Origin: Clostridia bacterium
GTDB lineage: Bacteria; Bacillota_A; Clostridia; Christensenellales; Aristaeellaceae
Reading direction: 5' to 3'
Assembly: GCA_017481185.1 (NCBI GenBank)
Contig: JAFUPO010000354.1
Location: 1 to 9,187, forward strand
DNA length: 9,187 bases
Below, piece by piece: positions 1 through 6,674 of this stretch. Below the pieces are notes generated by a model. It was not told the origin of the DNA and did not search any database. It saw nothing but the letters and a program-made list of their open reading frames with translations. Every line of letters starts with the position of its first letter. The first letter of the stretch is position 1. The translations under genes and the position numbers were made by a program.

Positions 1-2850
1 AATCCGGCGGATGCCAATGCAAAGATCTATGATGCGTGGGAGCAGATCAACATCCGCTATTGGCGTGATATTCCCCATCTTCTGCATTACTACCCTCTGG
101 CCTGTATTTCCGATGGTGTGAAAACGCGGCTTGGCACTGTGCGTACTCCTTACGAGCACTTCTATGCCTGGCGTCGTGTCAATGATGGGGACAAGGTATC
201 CACACTTCCGTTTGAAGAAACGCAGACCATGATCAAAGGTGTATACAGCCCCGAACGGTTTCTGGAGATCTTCCGGGACTATATCTACTTCCAGGACAGC
301 GAATACGACAGCGAGGAGCGAGAGATCGTCTGCCGTTATCCGCAGTTTTTTGCTGCACGGCTTTTGAAGGAAAGCATTGTTAAGTCAGTGGTTGAGAAGA
401 GCGGCAAGGGTGGTACCTACTTCGGTGCAACCGGCTGCGGAAAGACCTACACCATGGCTTTTCTTGCCCGTCAGCTTGCTCTGCGCTGTACCGATGTTCC
501 AGAGATCGGTTCGCCTACGATCGTGCTAATCGTTGACCGTGAAGAGCTGCAAAAGCAGGGTGCAAAGCTATTTACAAAGAGTAAGGAATTCCTAAATCTT
601 GGCGAAGTCAGCGTTGTTCCCAGTCGCAAAGTGCTAAGAACCGAGCTTGGTGCGCGTGAAAGCGGCGGTTTCTATATCTGCACCATCCAGAAATTCTGCG
701 ACCGGGAGGACGATAAGATCGGTTTGATCAACGATCGTGTCAACATCATCTGCTTCTCCGACGAAGCCCATAGAACGCAGCTTGAGCATTCCCGTAAGAT
801 CCAGTTCAGCAAAGATGCCGACCAGAATATGAAGGCAATGATCTCCAAGCCCTATGCCAAGGTGCTGAAGGAGGCTTTTCCGCAGGCGACCTTTGTTGGG
901 TTTACAGGCACGCCCATTGCAGAAACCTACCAGACCTTTGGCGAAGAGATCGACCGCTACTCGATGGATCAGGCTGTGGCAGACGGTTTGACAGTATCGA
1001 TCAAATATCATCCCCGCATTGCAAAAGTTCTGCTGGATGAAACAAAAGCCAAGGAAATCGAAGAATATTACAAAGCCTGTGCGGAAGATGGCGCGACAGA
1101 AGAGGATGTGGAAGCCAGCAAGAAGGCCATGAGTTCGATGGAGATGATCCTGGCTGAACCTTCCCGTCTGGAAAGGCTGGCTGTGGATATTCATGATCAT
1201 TACACCGCTGCTTGTGCTACCGATCCCGATCGCGTACAAAAAGCAATGATCGTTTGCTCCAGCAGACCCATTGCCTATATGTTGCTTACCATTTTCCAAG
1301 CCAAATATCCCGAGTGGTTTATTGAAAAGAAAACTCCCGACGGCATGAAAGTAACCGACGATGAACTGAGGGAACTGAAGCCCATGCCCTTTATGGCAAT
1401 GGTTGCAAGCGTGGGCAGCAATGACAAACCGGAAATGTACAACTATCTTGGCGGCGTAAAGAATGGGAAGCGCTCCGAGGAACTGGATGCTGCTTTCAAG
1501 CAGAACAAGTCCAATTTCCATATTGCCATTGTCGTTGATATGTGGATCACCGGTTTCGATGTTCCGTCCCTCACTTTCATGTACAACGATAAGCCCCTGA
1601 AGAAGCACTTGCTGATCCAAACCATCAGCCGTGTCAATCGCAAGTATCCCGGCAAGGAGTATGGTTTCATCATCGACTATATTGGCATTCGCGACAACAT
1701 GCGTGAAGCCATGAAGATGTATGGCGGCGACAACTCTGTCGCCCCTACCGAGGATGATGTGGAACAGGCGACAGATGTGTTCAGAGAAGAACTCTCCATT
1801 CTGAATGATCTCTTTGTCGGTTATGATCTGGCACCCTTCCTGAATCCTGCCGGTGATCCTGCTGAGCGGTATCGCCTTTTGGCAAAGGCTGCTGAATATG
1901 TCTTTGTTTCCACGCAGGAACTGCACACCGAAAGCAACAGCGGCAAGAGTGTCAGCAAGGTATCCTTCAAAACCTATTTCTTGAAAACGGTTAAGCGTAT
2001 GCGCACTGCATATGATATCTGCCAGCCTTCCGGCGAATTGAACGAAGAGGAATCTGCGCTGGCGCAGTGCATGATGGCTATCGCCGGTTTTGTTCGCAAG
2101 ATGAGCGGCACCAGCGAACTGGATACCGAAACCATGAACCGTCACGTGGCAAAAATGGTTGAGGAAGCTTTGCGGTACAACAAAGTTGAAAATGTTCTGG
2201 ACGATGGCGAGCAGGAAGACATTTTCAGCCCTGAATACTTTGAGAAGTTGTCCGATGTGAAAATGCCGGCATCCAAGCTGGAAATTCTCATTAAGATGCT
2301 TCGCAAGCAGATCAAAGAATACAGCAAAACCAACCAGATGGCAGCCAGAAAGTTTCAGGAAATGCTTGAAGATACCATCCGGATCTATCATGAACGACGC
2401 AAGCATCTGACTGCCGAAGAGGCAGGGGAGGCCCAGGAACACACCACTGAAGAGATCATCCGTAATGCTACGGAGCAGGCACTCAGAATTCTGAAAGAAA
2501 TGAACGCTGACCGTGAGAGTTTCCGAAAGATCGGCCTCACCTTCGAAGAAAAGGCGTTCTATGATATCCTAATAGCGTTGCGGGATGAATACAACTTCGA
2601 ATACGGTACTGACAAAATGATTGATGGTGTCTCTGTAAACGATAAGTGCAAAGTGCTGGCGAAAAAGATCAAAGAGATCATCGATACCAAATCTTCGTTT
2701 GCGGATTGGCTCAACAACCAGATCGTCCGGGATCAGCTTAAGTTCGATATCAAGGTATGCCTGATCAAAAACGGGTATCCCCCGCAGTACAGCCCCGAAG
2801 TTTTCCGGAAGGTTATGGAGCAGGTTGAGAACTTTGAGGAAAATAATTAA
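1..2850 (+). CDS. hsdR: Type I restriction enzyme R subunit (HsdR), 5' end outside window
   Basis: This is the ATP-driven DNA translocase and endonuclease subunit of a type I restriction-modification complex, acting in the cytoplasm with HsdM and HsdS, which are not in view. The frame is open from base 1, so the GTG at 118 is an internal valine and not a start. 949 residues are visible against about 1000-1100 for the family, so roughly 100 N-terminal residues with the D...ExK nuclease core are missing. Numbering from base 1, the helicase motifs are Walker A GATGCGKT (142-149), motif Ia region IVLIVDR (174-180), DEAH box (254-257), FTGTP (301-305), DMWITGFD (about 513-520) and motif VI TISRVNR (541-547). 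The C-terminus (NGYPPQYSPEVF, about 924 onward) matches the DUF3387 domain of HindI-like HsdR proteins. All visible motor residues look intact. The gene ends in TAA. Confidence 0.96.
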   Translation, partial: NPADANAKIYDAWEQINIRYWRDIPHLLHYYPLACISDGVKTRLGTVRTPYEHFYAWRRVNDGDKVSTLPFEETQTMIKGVYSPERFLEIFRDYIYFQDSEYDSEEREIVCRYPQFFAARLLKESIVKSVVEKSGKGGTYFGATGCGKTYTMAFLARQLALRCTDVPEIGSPTIVLIVDREELQKQGAKLFTKSKEFLNLGEVSVVPSRKVLRTELGARESGGFYICTIQKFCDREDDKIGLINDRVNIICFSDEAHRTQLEHSRKIQFSKDADQNMKAMISKPYAKVLKEAFPQATFVGFTGTPIAETYQTFGEEIDRYSMDQAVADGLTVSIKYHPRIAKVLLDETKAKEIEEYYKACAEDGATEEDVEASKKAMSSMEMILAEPSRLERLAVDIHDHYTAACATDPDRVQKAMIVCSSRPIAYMLLTIFQAKYPEWFIEKKTPDGMKVTDDELRELKPMPFMAMVASVGSNDKPEMYNYLGGVKNGKRSEELDAAFKQNKSNFHIAIVVDMWITGFDVPSLTFMYNDKPLKKHLLIQTISRVNRKYPGKEYGFIIDYIGIRDNMREAMKMYGGDNSVAPTEDDVEQATDVFREELSILNDLFVGYDLAPFLNPAGDPAERYRLLAKAAEYVFVSTQELHTESNSGKSVSKVSFKTYFLKTVKRMRTAYDICQPSGELNEEESALAQCMMAIAGFVRKMSGTSELDTETMNRHVAKMVEEALRYNKVENVLDDGEQEDIFSPEYFEKLSDVKMPASKLEILIKMLRKQIKEYSKTNQMAARKFQEMLEDTIRIYHERRKHLTAEEAGEAQEHTTEEIIRNATEQALRILKEMNADRESFRKIGLTFEEKAFYDILIALRDEYNFEYGTDKMIDGVSVNDKCKVLAKKIKEIIDTKSSFADWLNNQIVRDQLKFDIKVCLIKNGYPPQYSPEVFRKVMEQVENFEENN

Positions 2851-3450
2851 GCAGGATTCATACTCTGTTGAGGCTGTTCCCCAAAAAAGACACAGAACAT
2901 CCTTGAATTCCGAGCTGAAATCCACTATAATTTTACTGTACCTTCGTGATACGATTTTGATACTAAAAAACGGAACACTCTGTGGAAATCAGAGATTGTG
3001 CCGCCGATTTTCCTTGAAAATACGTATCCGTAGGTCTCGCCACAGGTCAGAATTTATGAACTTAAGCGAGTGGGAATAAAGATCAAAATTCTCTCAGTTC
3101 TCTGAGGGCTCACAGAGCTTCAATTTTCTTAAAAAAGCTTGAGTTGTTTCGTGTTTTCTCCATATACTCAAGATTTGGAGTTTGAGCTGAGGTTATTTTG
3201 ATACCAAAATCAGAGTAATTCAAAACAGCTTTGCAATAGATCCGCTCACCCTTGCGAGAGTAAAGGCGAGCGGATTTCTTTTATCCTGTGACACCTTGAA
3301 GAAAAGCAGTCCATTGTAGCGGCGCTTCTATCCCTCCCGGAGAATTTATTGTGTACTGTGAAAAAGCAGTGCCACTGAAAGCTGTGGAATAGGAGCATTG
3401 AGGCTCAAAGGCGTAACCCAAATAATCTGCAATTGAGATATTGGGGATGA
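2851..3450. other. AT-rich intergenic gap without a recognisable gene
   Basis: About 600 bases separate hsdR from the next promoter. Base composition is well below that of the flanking genes (19 of 60 G+C in the line starting at 3121). I see no ORF with a ribosome site or recognisable motif. The gap holds small inverted repeats: AAAATT/AATTTT at 3085-3090 and 3122-3127 enclosing CTCTG/CAGAG at 3100-3104 and 3113-3117, a possible weak terminator for hsdR. An imperfect direct repeat, TTTTGATACYAAAA, occurs at 2955-2968 and 3196-3209. The only convincing signal is the terminator at 3240-3282, listed separately. The remainder may be decayed DNA at the edge of the restriction locus. Confidence 0.6.
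3240..3282 (+). terminator. Intrinsic terminator downstream of hsdR
   Basis: The arms ATCCGCTC (3240-3247) and GAGCGGAT (3268-3275) pair perfectly over 8 bp. The stem continues past an A/C mismatch into CC/GG. It is followed directly by a T-rich run, TTCTTTT. It is oriented to stop transcripts from the hsdR side before the next promoter at 3451. It lies about 390 bases past the hsdR stop codon, which is far but has no better rival in between. Confidence 0.7.
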
Positions 3451-3479
3451 TTGACAGAAATATCTCAAATGGATACAAT
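3451..3479 (+). promoter_or_regulatory. Sigma-A type promoter of the methyltransferase gene
   Basis: A perfect -35 box TTGACA (3451-3456) is separated by exactly 17 bases from TACAAT (3474-3479), a five-of-six match to the -10 consensus. The predicted start of transcription is near 3486, giving a leader of about 90 bases before the ATG at 3577. In that leader GCCTAA (3487-3492) can pair with TTAGGC (3531-3536), so a weak leader stem is possible. The promoter lies just after the 3240-3282 terminator, marking a new transcription unit. Confidence 0.75.
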
Positions 3480-3576
3480 ATAGATAGCCTAAACTAACTG
3501 ATAGTATGAGGCTTATATAAAGGACTGGGGTTAGGCGAGGCTAATTGGCTTTGGCAAAATGAGAAGGAGAAAGGCT

Positions 3577-4200
3577 ATGAAGGATTACGAGGCGCTTTCC
3601 AAAAAGCACTTTGATGCTCAGGCAAGGGAGTATGACGCGCGGGAAACGGCGTACTACTCCAAACTTCCTAAGATGAGCTGCCGGGATGTTGCCAACAGGC
3701 TTCAATCCATCTCCTATAAAAAGCTGCTGGATGTGGGCTGCGGCACGGGTTATTTGTTCGAATTGCTTCTTCATCAGCGCAAGGCGGAATACCACGGCCT
3801 GGATCTCTCGCCGGAGATGCTGAAGGTGGCCGCAGAGAAGTTCGGCGATTGTGTAACGCTTGTGGAGGGATCTGCCGACCGTATGCCCTATGCGGACGAC
3901 AGCTTTGACGTTGTGACCTGCGTTCAGAGCTTCCATCATTACCCAGCTCCGGATAAAGCCATGGGGGAGGCCTTTCGTGTGCTCAAGCCCGGCTGATTGT
4001 ACATCCTTTCAGATACGGGCGTTGGCGGCATCGGCGGCTGGATAGACAACCATATTCTCTTTCCGCTGATGAAAAGCGGCGATCACCACGCTGAAAACCG
4101 CCATGGCATTGCCAGGCGTATGGAGAAAAATGGATTCGCGGTGGTGGAGAGTCGGCAGCTCAAGGGATTTGTCTATACGGTGATGGGCAGAAAGGGATAA
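3577..4200 (+). pseudogene. Class I SAM-dependent methyltransferase, interrupted by an in-frame TGA
   Basis: This encodes a small cytoplasmic methyltransferase of the Methyltransf_11/25 type, with unknown methyl acceptor. I chose ATG 3577 over ATG 3559 because AAGGAG (3564-3569) lies between them, 7 bases before 3577. Residues 50-58 form the SAM-binding motif I, LLDVGCGTG. HGLDLSPEML is motif II, with the acidic residue for the ribose. FDVVTCVQSFHHY is the motif IV region, followed by RVLKPG. The frame meets TGA at 3994-3996 and then continues at once as LYILSDTGVGG to a TAA at 4198-4200. Families of this type read LKPGGLYI here, so one G-to-T change (GGA to TGA) would explain the break. Without the stop the protein would be about 207 residues, normal for the family. 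The truncated 139-residue product would lack the last strands of the fold and is probably inactive. Confidence 0.85.
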
Positions 4201-4807
4201 GCAGCGGGAAAGAAGCGAAAGTGTGGCACAAATCCCGCGATGCAGAAACACGCTTCGTATGGGATCGCTATCGCCATCGTGCGTCCCTTCTGTGAAATAA
4301 TGAAAAAAAGAGTTCGATCTGCTGATAAAGAGGGTCGGGCTCTTAAAATTTTGCATCTTTTCAGAACAAAGCTGGCTAAACAGAACAGACAAAACATTCG
4401 GCCCTGTAAAAATAGTGATTATACGTGAATGTATGCGCAGGTGCCAGGAGGCACTGGTTCTTGCACAAAGCGAATCGCCGCTTCTCCGGCGGGGATCTCT
4501 TTCGGTTTGACGGCGCAGGGGACAGGCTTATGGACGTATTGGGGATAGTTGCTGTACCCTGGAAGAATAGCTCCGCTGATACGGTTCACGGAAAAACGGC
4601 ATCTTGAGGGAGCCAAAGCCCTCTGACGGACTGATTTTTATTCCGCTTTGCCCAGCGGGAGTAAGCTTGGCCCCGCCCAATAGCAACGATTTGAAAATAA
4701 AGCCCCAGGGCTGCAAAGGAAAGAGCCAGCTGATTTCGGACGAAGTCGGCTGGCTCTTATGGGGCTTTTGCTGGTATGCTTTTTGACGAAAAATGGGCGT
4801 GCGGCTC
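4201..4807. other. Gene-free stretch with several small hairpins
   Basis: About 600 bases without a credible ORF: the short open frames on both strands lack ribosome sites and familiar motifs. Local inverted repeats are frequent. They are GTGCC-AGGA-GGCAC (4441-4454), a CGCCG/CGGCG stem near 4467-4483, GAGGG/CCCTC (4606-4610 with 4619-4623, loop of 8) and the large nested hairpin at 4699-4769 listed below. AAGAG/CTCTT (about 4328-4344) followed by AAAATTTT is a weak terminator candidate after the methyltransferase. From about 4430 to 4690 the composition is GC-rich and gene-like, so this may be a decayed gene or an untranslated structured RNA. I cannot tell which. Confidence 0.5.
4699..4769 (+). 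terminator. Large nested hairpin, probable terminator upstream of the transporter operon
   Basis: The inner stem pairs 4721-4736 with 4743-4758. It is 16 bp long, including two T-G wobbles, with loop CGGACG. It is enclosed by a second perfect 8-bp stem, AAAGCCCC (4699-4706) with GGGGCTTT (4761-4768), ending in a short T run. The T run is only four bases, so termination strength is uncertain. It lies about 40 bases before the -35 box of the operon promoter, a sensible place to insulate the operon. Positions 4720-4758 resemble the hairpin at 8718-8756 in 30 of 39 bases. Confidence 0.6.
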
Positions 4808-4836
4808 TTGAATTCAGGGGGCGAAATTGATATAGT
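4808..4836 (+). promoter_or_regulatory. Promoter of the transporter operon
   Basis: TTGAAT (4808-4813) and TATAGT (4831-4836) are spaced by 17 bases, matching the sigma-A consensus at four and five of six positions. Transcription would start near 4843, giving a leader of roughly 95 bases. Just downstream, GTTAG...TTTTAACT (4844-4860) resembles the palindrome at 4908-4923 and may be a degenerate second operator covering the start site. Confidence 0.65.
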
Positions 4837-4907
4837 ATAGAGGGTTAGCTCTTTTTAACTTGTGAAGCTGTGGCGGGTCATCCGGGCAGATTTTATTTTG
4901 ATCGCCT

Positions 4908-4923
4908 GTTAGTTTTAACTAAC
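4908..4923. promoter_or_regulatory. Perfect inverted repeat, candidate repressor operator
   Basis: GTTAGTT-TT-AACTAAC is a 7-bp perfect inverted repeat with a 2-base centre, placed between the promoter and the ribosome site AGGAAGG (4928-4934) of the first transporter gene. The centre is too short for a good RNA hairpin, so a dimeric DNA-binding protein is the likelier reader. The size and AT-rich form fit MarR- or TetR-type operators, which often control multidrug ABC transporter pairs in Bacillota. No such regulator is encoded in the window, so assignment to a family is inference. Confidence 0.55.
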
Positions 4924-4937
4924 GAGCAGGAAGGCAG

Positions 4938-6674
4938 ATGCTTATGATGATCAATAAGCGCCTCATGGGTGCGGCGCGGGGAAGCAAGAAATACATAGCG
5001 GGGAATGTGGCGGCACAGTGGCTGTCGCTGGCGGCGAATATCGGCATGATGGGCAGCATTGCTTTCTTGATGCAGAGGCTGCTCAATGGCGCTGCGCAAG
5101 CAAAGACGATCGGGGCGACCATCGCAGTGGGTTTGGCGGCGCTGGCGGTGCGCTTCGTTTGCGGGCTGGCGGCGAGCCGGATGAGCTATCTGTCGTCAAG
5201 AGCGATCAAGTTCACCCTGCGGGAGGCCATTTTTCGCAAGCTTCTGCGCTTGGGCGCGTCCTATGGGGAAAGGGTGCGCACCTGCGAGGTGGTGCAGGTG
5301 GCAGTGGAAGGCGTGGATCAGCTGGAAACCTACTTCGGCGCATACCTGCCGCAGTTTTTTTATGGGATGCTGGCGCCGCTGACGCTGTTTACGGTGATGT
5401 GCTTTGTGAATGTGCCTGCGGCCATCGTGCTGCTGGTGTGCGTGCCGATGATCCCTGTGGCCATCGCCGCTGTGCAGACCTGGGCCAAGAAGCTGCTTTC
5501 TAAATACTGGGGCCAGTATACGCAGCTGGGCGACACCTTTCTTGAAAACTTGCAGGGCTTGACCACGCTGAAGATTTATCAGACCGACGGCCTGCGCCAT
5601 AAGCGCATGAATGAGGAAAGCGAAGCCTTTCGCCGGATCACCATGAAGGTGCTGACCATGCAGCTCAGCTCCATCACCCTTATGGATCTGATCGCCTACG
5701 GCGGCGCAGCACTGGGCATGATCATGGCGGTCGCCCAGTTCCGGGCGGAAAATGTCAGCTTTGGCGGGGCGGTGCTGATCATTTTGCTATCGGCAGATTT
5801 CTTTATTCCCATGCGGCAGCTGGGCAGCTTTTTTCACATTGCCATGAACGGCATGGCGGCCAGCGATAAGATTTTTAATCTCCTGGACCTGCCTGAGGAG
5901 GAGGGCGGGAGCCGCGTGCCTGAAGGGCACGACATTGTGGTGCGTGACCTGAGCTTCGCCTATGACAAGGAGCGCGAGGTGCTGCACGGTGTAAATATGC
6001 TGTTTGCATCCGGCAGCTTTACAGCCATCGTTGGCGAAAGCGGCTGCGGCAAATCCGCGGTGGCGGCCATCCTGACCGGTAAAAAACGGGACTTTAACGG
6101 AACGGTGACCATCGGCGGCGTGCCGATCCAGGAGATCTGCGAGGAAAAGCTTATGCAGACCATCACCTATGTGGGGCACGCCAGCTATCTGTTCAAAGGC
6201 ACGGTGCGGGATAATCTGCTCATGGGCAGGCCGGACGCATCGGACGATATGCTATGGGAAGCGCTGGAAAAGGTGAAGCTGGCGGCCTTTCTGCAAAAGG
6301 AAAAGGGCCTTGATACGGTTCTTGCCGAGCAGGCGAGCAACCTTTCCGGCGGTCAGCGGCAGCGGCTTGCGCTGGCAAGGGCGCTAATTCATAACAGCCC
6401 GGTATACATCTTTGACGAGGCCACCTCCAACATCGACGTGGAGAGCGAAAACGACCTTATGGCGCAGATCCACGCCCTGGCAAAAACGAAAACGGTCATC
6501 CTGATCTCCCATCGCCTGGCCAATGTGACCCGCGCCGACAACATCTATGTTATGCAGGAGGGCAGCGTGGTTGAATACGGCAGCCATGCCACGCTGCCCA
6601 AGGGCGGCTGCTACGATAAGCTGTGGACGGCCCAGCAGGCGCTTGAAAAATACGCAAGGGGGGATATGGCGTGA
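4938..6674 (+). CDS. CydD-like ABC transporter half, fused permease and ATPase
   Basis: One half of a heterodimeric exporter of the CydDC (thiol reductant ABC exporter) type, in the cytoplasmic membrane. It has 578 residues, close to E. coli CydD. The membrane domain occupies about residues 15-310, with helices near 21-47, 58-80, 140-158, 159-178, 248-268 and 275-297. The stretch around 201-214 (FLENLQGLTTLKIY) is CydD-like. ATPase motifs are Walker A GESGCGKS (366-373), signature LSGGQ (469-473), Walker B VYIFDE (489-494), D-loop SNID (497-500) and switch histidine H525. The Q-loop position reads YVGHAS, with His414 where most ABC proteins have Gln; from memory this also occurs in related clostridial CydD proteins. 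Start: AGGA (4928-4931) precedes ATG 4938 by 6 bases; ATGs at 4944 and 4947 are alternatives. The stop overlaps the next start by 4 bases. A lipid or drug exporter cannot be excluded. Confidence 0.85.
   Translation: MLMMINKRLMGAARGSKKYIAGNVAAQWLSLAANIGMMGSIAFLMQRLLNGAAQAKTIGATIAVGLAALAVRFVCGLAASRMSYLSSRAIKFTLREAIFRKLLRLGASYGERVRTCEVVQVAVEGVDQLETYFGAYLPQFFYGMLAPLTLFTVMCFVNVPAAIVLLVCVPMIPVAIAAVQTWAKKLLSKYWGQYTQLGDTFLENLQGLTTLKIYQTDGLRHKRMNEESEAFRRITMKVLTMQLSSITLMDLIAYGGAALGMIMAVAQFRAENVSFGGAVLIILLSADFFIPMRQLGSFFHIAMNGMAASDKIFNLLDLPEEEGGSRVPEGHDIVVRDLSFAYDKEREVLHGVNMLFASGSFTAIVGESGCGKSAVAAILTGKKRDFNGTVTIGGVPIQEICEEKLMQTITYVGHASYLFKGTVRDNLLMGRPDASDDMLWEALEKVKLAAFLQKEKGLDTVLAEQASNLSGGQRQRLALARALIHNSPVYIFDEATSNIDVESENDLMAQIHALAKTKTVILISHRLANVTRADNIYVMQEGSVVEYGSHATLPKGGCYDKLWTAQQALEKYARGDMA

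Noticed and set aside
118..120. GTG at 118 as the start of hsdR
   Set aside because: The frame is open back to base 1, and the residues before it (IPHLLHYYPLACISDG) belong to the conserved HsdR N-terminal region, so the codon is an internal valine.
634..2442. 602-codon open frame antisense to hsdR
   Set aside because: It lies wholly inside hsdR, has no recognisable motifs or ribosome site, and its His/Phe-rich composition is typical of a shadow frame.
2825..3079. 84-codon frame overlapping the end of hsdR
   Set aside because: It starts at a TTG inside hsdR, has no ribosome site, and shows a basic, low-information composition with no family resemblance.
3281..3478. 65-codon minus-strand frame in the gap before the methyltransferase
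   Set aside because: It begins at TTG, has no ribosome site or known motif, and its 5' end overlaps a near-perfect plus-strand promoter (3451-3479).
3994..3996. Recoding of TGA (selenocysteine or alternative genetic code) in the methyltransferase
   Set aside because: TGA ends both transporter genes, ygbA and ybaN here, the expected residue is Gly, and no selenocysteine-type hairpin follows, so a nonsense mutation is simpler.
3997..4200. Separate 67-codon gene after the TGA
   Set aside because: It continues the methyltransferase fold in the same frame without its own ribosome site or natural start (it begins with TTG right after the stop).
4009..4397. Minus-strand frames of 127 and 74 codons over the end of the methyltransferase
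   Set aside because: They overlap conserved methyltransferase sequence and lack ribosome sites and motifs.
4419..4786. Several 60-65 codon frames on both strands
   Set aside because: No ribosome sites or recognisable domains; open frames on both strands at once are expected in GC-rich DNA. A decayed gene remains possible but cannot be shown.
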